A stretch of 64,000 bases of DNA from Pseudofabraea citricarpa (taxonomy: Eukaryota > Ascomycota > Leotiomycetes > Helotiales > Dermateaceae): positions 1,736,001 to 1,800,000 of the forward strand of contig JAPWGK010000004.1 in assembly GCA_029641185.1 (NCBI GenBank), written 5' to 3'. The translations under genes and the position numbers were made by a program. How positions within the stretch are numbered: the stretch's first letter is position 1; each line of letters starts with the position of its first letter. Below are positions 23,110 to 33,192 of this stretch, piece after piece. The notes under the pieces were generated by a model. The model worked only from the letters and a program-made list of their open reading frames with translations, ran no database searches and was not told the origin of the DNA.

Positions 23110-23962
23110 TTAAAAATGTCCTGGTGTATTACTATTCTTGGGAATAGTGGAACCAAGGGTGAAACCGTGTGCCTTATTGATGTGTTCTTTAAGTTTGTCT
23201 TGACGACTCCAGCCTTTCGACTTGTTGTTTCCACATCCAACTACGGGACAATGCCATTTTATGCCTCCATGAACACTGCCCAGATGGCGATTTAAATCGC
23301 TTGAACGTATGAACTGACTACCGCAGAATGCACATATTACCAGGGTCGGTTACGCTTGAAATTCCTGAGCTTTGGCTAGACGTGCCTCCAGTCTGTTCCA
23401 TTTTATTTATGGTCATGTTGCAGGCTAAATTTTGGCCTGCCCCAAATTGGTACAAACCGAAGCTGTTGACCAAGCCTACTTGACTTTGAGAAATTGCTAT
23501 CTCCAAGCCATCGGAAGGACCGAGAACAGGATCATTACAATCCGAAAGAGAGCGTGGAGTATCAAAGATCAGAGAGCCGTTCCAATATTTCATAGAAGGA
23601 TCATCGTAATGCAAGTCATTTTGTACAGAGGCCGAGATACAGTGACTTCCATTACCATCTCCGTTGTGTGATAACGAATTCTCAATGGGATGGTCTTCGG
23701 GACAGGTTGTCAAAAGAGAATGAGGTTGTTGAACTGTTGAATAGCAGTAGGAGGTATTGTCTCCTGGTAGAGTACTTGCATGGTAGGCTTCGTGACTGCT
23801 TTGTGGCTTGTGCCACCGGATATGGCCATGCTCATTGGGTGCTCTAAGAGTTTGTAAAGGCCTACAGTTTGATTAGTAAAAAAAAGAGGGGCTTGCTCAC
23901 CCAACACCAAAATCGTTTATTTTGGAGGGGAGCGTCGCGTTTTTGACATGGTTTGTATCCAT
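23110..23962 (-). CDS. C2H2 zinc-finger protein with a one-base frameshift (gene A of a three-gene cluster)
   Basis: Exon 1 is 23962-23901 (MDTNHVKNATLPSK...). After a 39-nt intron (23900-23862; donor GTGAGC, branch TACTAAT, acceptor TGTAG), exon 2 runs open to about 23340 with a Ser/Asn/Gly-rich body. The zinc fingers that follow are in another frame: CAFCGSQFIRSSDLNRHLGS plus the rest of a C-x2-C-x12-H-x4-H finger, then a HC-x4-C finger ending SRQDKLKEHINKAHG, with a stop at 23112. A stop codon just upstream in the finger frame and the lack of a usable splice site leave a one-base insertion, or equivalent, near 23336-23345 as the simplest explanation. The cause could be an assembly error or a recent pseudogene. 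An alternative 5' exon, 24268-24164, with a PPSPSPSPS tract joins in frame at 23971. Confidence 0.65.
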
Positions 23963-24415
23963 GATTTCAACCTGAATGACGATTTGCTATATCCAGAGAA
24001 GGCCACACTAATTTTCACCGTCTGGACGTGCTGATGAAATAAATATTCAGTGGGGGAAAAAATAGTGTGAAAATCACAGATATTCTCTAAAGCCAAGTTG
24101 ACTTTGAAAAAAATTAGAAAAGTGATTATCAGATGAGAAAACAGATTTCTTGGAATAACGCACCATCATGAACGCGAAGGGATAACCGAGAGTGAAGCGA
24201 TTGGTTATGAACAAGTCCACGAATAAATGACTCGGCGAGGGCGAGGGCGAGGGCGGTGGCAACGTCATTTTGTGTGACAGGGATTCCTGTTGGTTCCCGT
24301 AAACTTGAGCCTCTTCCGTGATCTTGTGACTCTCTCCATTTAGATGCTGATCGTGCTAGGCTTATTTGTAGTATCCAAATAATCATCAGACTTTCAATGT
24401 TCTAACAAACTGACA

Positions 24416-25014
24416 ATGGCATATCCGAACTCTACTGGATTTTCCGTCAATGCCTCCGCCAGTTCTGTCAGATGGGCGAAGAGTTTCCCAACTGTGTTCC
24501 CATCACAGCAACTTCAATTCACTTGCGCTTACTCCAAACGGAAGGTTTCAAAAGATGGGACTGAATCAGCCGAGCTGTGTAATAAGATCTTCTCCAGACA
24601 ATGTGACTTGAAGTTCGTATTCGTGTAGACTTTAAGCGATCTGCAATTTTACTAATCTTGCTTAGCCGCCATGCTAAAAACCATACACGGCCATTCAAGT
24701 GCCACAACTGCCAACAGAGATTCCCATCACCGAAGGATCGTGACCGGCATGACAGCAGTGAACACAATTTTCTGAAGCGATACCATTGCACGGACACTTC
24801 CTGTGACCACAGTAATGAGGACTTCCGATTGAAATATGAAGCTTTTGGTTTTACCAGAAAGGACCGCTGGCTTTATCATATGAGGAAGGATCATAAACTG
24901 AGCAAATTTCAAATACAAAGCTTACAAAGGGAGGGTATACCGACTTCAGTTAAGGAAAATGGTATATGGATTCCAGGTTTACCAGAAAAGTGGCAGCGAG
25001 TTGGGAAGGCGTAA
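24416..25014 (+). CDS. C2H2 zinc-finger protein (gene B of the cluster)
   Basis: Two exons, 24416-24612 and 24666-25014, separated by a 53-nt intron (donor GTTCGT, branch TACTAAT, acceptor CTTAG). The total is 546 nt, or 181 residues. The splice restores LCNKIFSRQCDLNRHAKNH, the end of a first finger. The first Cys of that finger is displaced: the nearest upstream Cys is in FTCAYS, so it is degenerate. A second finger (FKCHNCQQRFPSPKDRDRHD) is canonical. A third, with a long insertion (HCTDTSC to DRWLYHMRKDH), follows. The short C-terminus has no other domain. The C-x4-C finger form and RK(D/L)-type helices resemble genes A and C. It probably binds DNA; targets are unknown. It is transcribed divergently from gene A. 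Confidence 0.7.
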
Positions 25015-25230
25015 TCTCATGTTTAACATCAACAGCGAGCACTTTGGGGCATACTTTTATTGCGTTTACAATGATTAATTTGGCTTAATGTTCTGTAATC
25101 TAAGCATCAGAGCTAATGTGGCGACAATATTCTTCGAACGTTTCCATAAATCCCTACCAGTCTTTATCAAACCCCAGCTTACAAACCTCTACGTTCAAGA
25201 CCCTATTCCTCGCTACAAACATTGTATATT

Positions 25231-26892
25231 CTACAACTTTTTTCTTTTCACATAAATAGCAGCCTTTGTATCTGGATGGTACCCACTCTCATGAGCTACA
25301 CTCTGCGGCCTTTTAAACCCATCCTCCAATCCCTCGCCGTTGGGACCCAACGCCATCTCAAAAGTCTTGATCAGCTCCACCAAGATGACCTTGATCTCGT
25401 TACTAGCGAAAAATCCCCCCGGGCAAGCTTGATTTCCCTGTCCGAATTCAATATGTTCAGAAGACGTGGTAACGAATTGATGAGCTGTTTCGTGACCTTC
25501 CTTCTCACGAAGGTCACTGAAACGCCAGGGGTAGAACTCTTCGAGAGGAGGTTGGCCTGGAGTAGTGAGTGGACCGGGTGGAGGGGCGCCCATTGTGTCT
25601 TGATGGTACGGGTGGATGAAGAAGATGTGTGTACCGAAGGGTATGTGGTGGCCTGTGGGGAGGTTAAGACCTTTGGGGTCCATTACTCTACGGAACATTG
25701 AGCCTAATATCCTGTTAATCTTCATTGATTGAGAGTAGAATCAGGATACTGACCCAAACTAGGAGGGTTATATCTCATCGATTCTTGAAGAAAGCTGTCC
25801 AACTTTTTCAATTTCGGAATGCTAGTCTTCAAAAGCTTTCCGTCTGCCAATTCATCTTCAGTCAAAACATCGTCAAGTTCCTTCAACAGAACAGGAACAT
25901 ATTGGGGATATGCAGCTAAGTTAAAAATCATGTTCGTTGCATTCATTCCTGTTGTATGAATCGCGGCAAAAGCAACGAGAATTTGTTTCTGGCCGAGGAA
26001 TTCAACGTCCGTCTTCTCAATGTCAGGCTGGTGATTCAGCAACCAGTCAGACATGTTGACTTCTCTCCCTTCTTCAAGATCTTGAGCAGCAGCCTTCCGT
26101 TGATTCTGGTTGCCGTTTGCCTTCCGCTTAGCGAGCAGGTCTTTGACTTGCGGCTCGATCATCTTGCCTGCCCTTGATCGATACGCATCCAAATTTCTCT
26201 TCTTGGGCAACCAAGGTCCAATTATTGGACGGATTAGAGGATGATATTGTCCGACTTCTTTCGTGACAGCTACTGAATCGCTGGTGTACATAATCGAAGC
26301 TCGCAACCATTTTTCGTTACGGCATAGAGGTAATCCCACGAATATCCTAGCACTGATTCGAGCTACCATCATAATGGTCTTCATATATACCGGCAGCGCC
26401 GTCCATTCATTGCATTCTCCGAGCTCTTGGTCGACGGCAAATTTGATTTCATCTTGAAGGCCACTTAGCGTCGAAGCTATACTGCGGGTCAATTCGTTCT
26501 TGACGGCTCCGATGACGTCGTGGTGTTTGTTTCCAATCCCGCTGTATTTGCCGTGAAGTCGGACGTATACGTCTTCAACTGTCGAGCATCGGGATTCTGG
26601 GACGTCTTTGATGAATGATATCATTGAACTTGGGAGAACCACATATGGAGGGTCTAGGGGGAAAATAAACGGCTCGTCAGGATACTGATAATGTAATTAG
26701 ATGCGCTTCAAATAGCAGGGGTGTGGTAGGCTATACTTTTCGTGTTGCATCTTTCAGTACTGCACTCCAGTCACCATTGAGTGGCTCTCCTTCTGCAACT
26801 GGGAAGTTGAGCTTCTTTGGTTTGACGAGAACCTCTTTGATGAAGTAGGCGATTGTAAGTACAACCGCAATGCCAATCAGCGTGATAGACAT
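25231..26892 (-). CDS. Cytochrome P450 monooxygenase
   Basis: Three exons: 26892-26737, 26684-25754 and 25703-25231 (introns 52 and 50 nt). The sum is 1560 nt, or 519 residues, the usual P450 size. An N-terminal membrane helix (MSITLIGIAVVLTIAYFIKE) anchors it to the ER. The I-helix reads AFAAIHTTGMNAT, with His in place of the usual acid before Thr-Thr. The ExxR motif is ESMR (LDSFLQESMRYNPPS). The PERF-like region includes EEFYPWRFSDLRE. The heme loop is FGQGNQACPGGFFA with Cys456 as ligand. The FGxGxxACPGxFFASNEIK form and the AxHTT I-helix are shared with ent-kaurene oxidase-like and related fungal secondary-metabolism P450s. The substrate cannot be told; no terpene cyclase, PKS or NRPS lies in the window, so it may be an isolated tailoring or detoxification enzyme. 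Confidence 0.93.
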
Positions 26893-29324
26893 TATGGCGA
26901 GGTTATAAGGAGGTTGGTTCTCGAGAATTCTTCAGTAGGGGAGTTTCTGAGAACTATGAATAAGTGATTGGTAGGTGATTGGTAATGGATAGAAAATATC
27001 AAGTTGAAAGGTGCACAACTGATATATGGAACAAGACTGCTATAATACGTACATATCTCACTCCGCATTATCTAGCTCCTTGCACGGCGCCTTATCTGTT
27101 TCATATGGAAGAGAGCTTCAATCTTGGGCCAACACAAAAGGTTAATCCACTCAATTACTAGTGCTACCATCTTTCACTTTTGGCTGAACCAAAACCGGAT
27201 GATTTTATAAGATAAATATAAACAGTCTCTATCGAATATTTTTCTACACCTAAATAGCATTTAAGATGATAAAATATCCAAATAATCCATAAAATATCTT
27301 GAAGGTCATTTGATTTACCACAGACTTCTAATTATTATTCATGTTTAATAAAATTCCTTGGCACAATTCCTCGTCTTGAGATTTAAAATTCTGGTTTACA
27401 ATAGCGGAAAATAATATTGTATCTTTCTGTATCAACACTGATCAGTTTAGTATGGGTACTTTACACAATATAAACCAAGGTTATTTACAAAGAGGGCAGT
27501 ATTATCTTAACGTTTTAGCCCACTTATAAATGGGCGCCACACCGCTACATTTCAATCGAGGATTAAGATTATTCTGAAAGCCAGAAATGATCAGCACCCA
27601 ACAACCTACCAATGATAGTTGAACAAAGCGCTAGCATGCATTGCGTAATAAGATGAACAAGAAAGCGGGAGAAGTTGTAATCGTATTCGGCATGAATGCG
27701 AGACATACAAAAACCCCTTTAAATACTTTCATGCAAGTCTAATATAGCCCCCAAAATTAGTGCTTTCTATTGGAATAAAACCAAAGTTGATAAGTAATAG
27801 GAAGTTGAGGCTATGTTGTTATTTGGTAGGTTAGGTAGAAATTCTTGGTGAAACACTAACTACGGAGATCAGATTATTGGCCTTGTACGAAAGTCAACCT
27901 TCAACCTAAACCTAATATTCATGGTTCTGTTCTTTGCCGAGTGATTAGATGGCAGATGTCATGCACCCTCGCTTACTCGTAATACATGAATAGTAGAAAG
28001 TTTCCTAGTGTCAAAACTAAAGTTCTCGCAGAGGCTACAAGAGTCTGCTTGACGATAAGAGCGCAGTAGCTGTTCTTATTTGACAGCACATTCAATGCAT
28101 CTACCTCTGTAATCCTGGTAAATCATTAATAACCGGTTTATTTAAGAATCCCAAACTTTATATCCGATTTACTGTAGAAAGGGGCAAGTGTGTTTAAGCG
28201 AGACACCAAGGTCTGGGGACAAATGTCCAGCTTCTGTTGTCAGCATTGGTCAGCAGATCCGATACTCGGCGGAAGCTTTTTACAAGAACCTTAAGATGTA
28301 TAACTTCCTTTTTTCTATTCACATGAGTTGAATCCGTTCATGCCTTCCAACAAAATCACCTAATTTGTTGGTGCATTGTAGAAGTTAACTACATTTATCC
28401 GCAGGATCGTAGTGTTTCTAGTAGCAAGAGTTCTTCAAATCTCTCCCCAGGTCTTTTGATATCCGAGGATACTCGTAGTTCTTCGGCGGGCCAGTTTTTC
28501 GGCGGACGATTTCGAGGCGCGAGTCAAGACAACAAGATTTAGGCCGAAGGCACAGAGCTAAAGCCGAAAACGCTTGTATGGATATTCTCCAGAGTCTATT
28601 TTCCTTAATCTCTTTCTCAAACCGTTTGTTATAATCCCGTTTAGATTTATATCCAATTCATAGAGTAATGTATTATTTGCCCAGCGATTCGTCAATGATT
28701 TGTACAAGGCTCTACAAGGTCAGCAATAATAAAATGAGCTTGGCTAAGTCTAGAGAATGACTATGAAAGAACTAGCACTTTTCATTATCCGGCAGTCTTT
28801 TCGATCCGTCTACTCTACGACCCAAACCCTGAAATGGAATCAACTTCTCGCTAAGGACGAAGAAATACGCAACGTAAAAATACGGTGACGAATTTAAACT
28901 TGTGGCAATGCTTGGACAAGAATGTGGAGTCAGAAGAATAGAGTTTGCTTTCGAGGTACCGTATTCATACACTGATAACAGTATTTCTCCCGCCCACCAG
29001 TCTTATACAAGAGGCTGTCAAAGGTTCAAAGTCGTCATAAGTTGATGTCATACGAAATTGCTGAACGCGAGTTGCTAAGATAAGGTACGCCCATTTAAGA
29101 TATATGAAGTTAAACTGCGTGTACTGAAAGAAGAACTCGAAGAGATACAAATTTCATCCAAGAACAAAAACACAAAACCAATAGATAGCTTGCATACACG
29201 CACGCACGCACGCACGCACAATAAAAACATAGAGAAGCTCCATGTCAGATAAAAGTTACCCAAGAAACAACTCTCAGATAAAGTTTAGACAGGTAGAATA
29301 ACCGCGGATTCCTCCGAGCTACAC
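26893..29324. other. AT-rich gene-poor region with a CACG microsatellite
   Basis: About 2.4 kb with no supportable gene. It is AT-rich between about 27200 and 28200. An (ACGC)n tract of about six units lies near 29194-29220. No transposase or reverse-transcriptase coding was seen. Confidence 0.45.
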
Positions 29325-30408
29325 TTAAATGTTATGCTTATCTCTCTGGTGCTCTCTCAACTTGTCGATCCGAGAATATCCGCTGCCTTTGTTGTCAGAG
29401 CAGCCTGGATCGTAACAATGAAATTTCTGGCGCCGATGGACTGACTGGATATGACGTTGGCAGTCGCTTTTGCGTTTGAAGAATCGGTCACATGAAGGGC
29501 ATCCTATACGAGCTGTACGGAGAACATTCCTTGTAGCTCTGCCATGACTTACCATTGAATTGTCTTTGTGTATCTGGCTAGAAAGAACTTGACCGAAAGA
29601 CGAGTCCGAGCACAAGTACTGGGGCGGAACATCTTGAGACTTGAAACTGGGTTTCCGGATATTCTCAAGTACTTCGGAGTGGAAGGAGTTATCTTGTAAA
29701 CCTATCGTTCGTGTTAAGTCGGGGCAGGAGACGACAGGTTGGTCGTAAGGCATTGGCCTGTCTTCGCAAGTCATTAGAGTGTCGTTCTCGTAGTGGATGA
29801 GACAATAAATACCTTGATGGAGTACGGGAGTTGGCTCAATAGTCTGAGAGTTGTGAAGGGTATCAATCGTCCAGGGAATTAAAGTACCAAGTGTACCTTG
29901 CATTCCTTCCAACATGCAATTAATGTTGGAATCCGCAGGCATTGGGATTGGAAATAGCTCCCATTCCGAAACATCGCCGTCGCATGCTTTCTGGTCCCAA
30001 ACATCGACATTTGACGTGTGGCTGTCATACTGCGATGTAGTATCTCGCGTCCCAAAAGGGCCCTGACCTCCAAGTAGAAAGCGCTCCTGGTCATTGGACA
30101 CTTGTTTGTGGGGGCTAGCGCAAATGAAGGAAATTGGATTATCGGCAGGGGCGAGCGAGGTTGTTAAATACTGTCGTGTGCCGCAAAAGTGCGAGCTGCT
30201 ATTCCATGTTAAAAAAAAAAAGGGCAAACACTTACCCAGCAGTATTTGCTGCAGCAAGTGGTTGTTGATCCATAAGCTGTGGCCAAGTCTGGTTGGCCTC
30301 TGACTGCATGAGATCCCAGGGCGAGGGCAAGGGCGAGGGCAAGGGCGAGGGCGAAAGCAAATGCCAAGAGGGCGAGGGCGGTAACAAGTCGGCGTAATCG
30401 TTCTCCAT
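29325..30408 (-). CDS. C2H2 zinc-finger protein (gene C of the cluster)
   Basis: Two exons, 30408-30236 and 30198-29325, with a 37-nt intron (donor GTAAGTG, long T tract, acceptor AATAG). The sum is 1047 nt, or 348 residues. Exon 1 codes a Pro-Ser repeat (PLPSPLPSPLPSPW) followed by a Gln/Trp-rich segment. The body is disordered and acidic. The C-terminus has two fingers: CPSCDRFFKRKSDCQRHIQS (C-x2-C-x12-H-x4-H) and HCYDPGC followed by YSRIDKLREHQRDKHN. The same finger pair, with Lys/Trp-His-Cys between the fingers and DKL(K/R)EH at the end, is in gene A, and the intron lies at the same phase. The two are therefore paralogues. It is a probable DNA-binding regulator; its targets are unknown. 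Confidence 0.8.
30298..30377. repeat. GAGGGC/AAGGGC hexamer repeat coding Pro-Ser
   Basis: About eight imperfect hexamers (GGGCGA / GGGCAA). On the - strand they code alternating Pro-Ser and Pro-Leu in exon 1 of zinc-finger gene C. A shorter GGGCGA tract at 24238-24255 sits at the matching place upstream of gene A. Confidence 0.85.
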
Positions 30409-30741
30409 CGTGGCTGATTTTTGTGACAGTGGTTTGATTGGACGAAGTAGTGTGACTTTTGTCTGGAGAATTGGAAGTTTCTAGGTGAAGAGGGTCGAGG
30501 GGAGCCAGCAAACTTATGCCAGAGTCGCGAAGCTGAGCCAGTTCGCCTCGCTTAAACACCCCTGCCTCAGGACGTCTGCATCTGCATGACAGCTGTCCAG
30601 CCACGAGCAAGGCTACAAGACAAAGCTTCAGGTGGCATTTCTCGGTGGCCGTCTTGGGTTAGAGGACTATGATGGTAGACGAGACAAAGACCCGCACAAA
30701 AAAAGGAAGAAAAGATCATAGTCTCGGGTTGACTTCCCTCC

Positions 30742-31283
30742 CTAAAGATGTACATATAGCGAACATTTACCCGAATCATTTTCATGATGATCTTGATCTA
30801 CTGATTGCCTTAATGATTATCTGTCCAAAAAAAAAAAAAAGGTATCAGACCTTGGGATTCCGCAACAGGGTTTTCAAACGTGTTCGATAATATACCAAGG
30901 GTATTCACAGCAAGCGAGCCTTCAATCCAAATGTAGTTTAATTGCTTGTACTTGTCAAGAGGAATCGTAGTTACCTCCAGACTTTCATTACCACCATTCC
31001 ACTTCACACCATCTAAGACGACAACCTTTCCATCAGGGGCAAGCCAAGGGCGACCGGTATGGACGTAGCTGGATCTGGGTATCATTCCCTTGCCAAAGCA
31101 TATCACGAACTCTACTGCAGCAGTCTTAGTGATAACTATGGTCCATGTAGCGACTAAGAGAGCGCCGCAGGTCCGATCTTCATGGCGTATTGTGTAGAAA
31201 GACCGATTATGATAAAAATCGAGGACGTGAGGGAGCTTCTCGGGGGCCCAGAGCTCGGCGCTCTTCTTCTGCTCAGTAGTCAT
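30742..31283 (-). CDS. Orphan protein, two-exon model
   Basis: The start is ATG 31283 (MTTEQKKSAELWAPEKLP). Upstream, a canonical 52-nt intron (31398-31347; donor GTAAGCG, branch TACTAAC, acceptor CATCAG) fits in the 5' leader, which supports transcription of this strand. Exon 1 (31283-30851) joins 30800-30742 across a 50-nt T-rich intron to give 163 residues ending CSLYVHL; without this splice the frame stops at 30810. The protein has beta-rich segments (VLDFYHNRSFYTIRHEDRTC, GKVVVLDGVKWNGG). No signal peptide or catalytic motif was recognised, and I know no family. It lies just upstream of zinc-finger gene C in the same direction. Confidence 0.45.
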
Positions 31284-33192
31284 TACAACAGGAGGTATCG
31301 TGACGGACAGGCGCGGGCGAAACAAGAGATACGTTGGAGGAAGTCTGTCTGATGTTAGTATGTTATTCAAGTAAATACAGGATCAGAAGGTCGCTTACCG
31401 CGGGAGATATAGCGTTAGAGTTAAAAGAAAAATAAAAGAAAGAAAGGAAAGTTAAGCGGAGCGAGATATTTATAATAGGGCGCGACTAGAATACTTTCCG
31501 ATTGGGAACTCGCTAAACTAGCGCGTTTTCCTATTATTATAGGTTACTTTTCTGCTTTTTCTGTAAAATACGCGCCGACTCGAGAAATTCCTGCTATTAG
31601 TATACCGAGTAAATGGGAGAGCGCTAAGGTAGGTGAGCTCGCTTAATCAGTGGCTATGAGTAGCCCATTTAAAGGAGTACGGATTTGACCCAAAATGATA
31701 CTCAGCTATAACCATGATATCTTCAAGATCTTTTGGCCTTCACTATAGCTTCCACAAACCCCCTTCCAAAACAAAACAGAACCAAACCAAACCGACTTGG
31801 AAACACAGGAATGCAAAGAAAAAGGAGGGAGGGGAAAAGGAAAACAAAAAGAGGATGGAGATGGAGATAGTCTCGACACGAACCGGAGTGGATTCAAGCA
31901 AGTTTTATCTATTAAATGGTAATTATACACGTCTGTCTCTGATTTTGAGGTTATATGTTCGAAGTAAGGAGACGAGTTTATAGTTGAACAGAATCTACCA
32001 CTGCTACTACCTGTACTCGGAGCAAACCCAAAGAATATACACGGCAGATAATTACAACCCCTACTTATTCCAACCATTCTAGTCTCTTTCCAGTAAGATA
32101 TCAGGCACGTTAGCAGATATCCTGACAGAGAAACGCAACCCCAAGAGCTCAACAAGCAATGCTTTGAAGCGCCAAGTCTAGCATGCGAATATAACCAAAA
32201 CTTTGTACTCAGTCCCAATCATATCTCCCAGGTCTCTTCGACCTTGCAGATCTCCGAGATCTCCGAGATCTCCCAGACCTAGGTCACATGACAGCCAAGT
32301 CGCGAAACATACACAAGCAGAAGCAAAGCAAGGCGATCTAGAATACTCCGCAATGGCAGGAGGAAAGAAAAAAAGAGCAGAGAAACCAGTCCGAGAATTC
32401 CGCACACGGCGCGGCAACCTGATAAAAACATCATCATCAACATCAACATCAAGAAGAGGCTCAAACATGATATCCAAGACAAAGGCCATCGTCACAAGTA
32501 CCCATTTAACTACTTTCCTCTTTAAAAAAAAAAGGAAACAAATTTACCCGCACTTCCGCTTACAGCCAAGCTCAAACCCCAAACTCAAAAAAGGAAAGAA
32601 GAAGAAAAGAGCTCCACAATTACACGACCCTCCAGCAGTAGAAGGATCTCTCTACTCCACTAACACAATCAGATCCTAACATATTTTCAATTCCCCCCTT
32701 CATGGTTCTCGGTTTGATGTGACGAGACGTCCATTTTCACTTTTGGCTTTTGACTTTCTGCTTTTAACTTTCGTCGCTAGAGGGAAAGAAAGGAGAAAAA
32801 CAAGCGAGCGAGCGAGTGAGTGAGTAAATCAAAGAAACGGATCTACTGGGAGGAAGAGAGCGAAAGAGAACGCGCTTTACCTTCTACGCAGCTCCGATAA
32901 AAGGGCTTTGGGAGTAGGAGATGAAAAGACGAAGTATAGGTTAACTGGAGATTCGAAAAAACCGGATTCCACATCCCCCCCCTGGGAGGGAGAAAGGCAC
33001 GATCAGAAGGACAATCACGAGGATTATAAAACAAGCACACACTCAGAACCACTGATTCAACAGATGCGAGTACCAAAAGATCCAAAATATGGTCCCATTT
33101 TTTTCATAAATCATTACCCAATAAACATTACCCCCCATAACCCCCTACAAAACTCCAATCCCAGCCCATGACACCCCTAACCCAACCCAAAA
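31284..33192. other. Intergenic region including compositionally odd DNA
   Basis: From about 31390 to 31640 the sequence mixes CG-rich words (GCGCG, CGCGCC) with CTATTA/TATAGG words, unlike the flanks. It may be a degenerate repeat or the promoter and leader of the orphan gene at 31283. A 158-codon Lys/Ser-rich frame at 32203-32679 (+) is not convincing. A GATCTCC-type short repeat lies at 32246-32278, and a GCGA/GTGA tetramer tract near 32802-32824. Confidence 0.4.

Noticed and set aside
30209..30610. Ala-Leu repeat ORF on - (ALALALALAL)
   Set aside because: Frame shadow of the GAGGGC repeat that codes Pro-Ser in zinc-finger gene C.
32203..32679. Lys/Arg-rich 158-codon frame on +
   Set aside because: Low complexity; short GATCTCC repeats and A tracts explain it, with no family signature.
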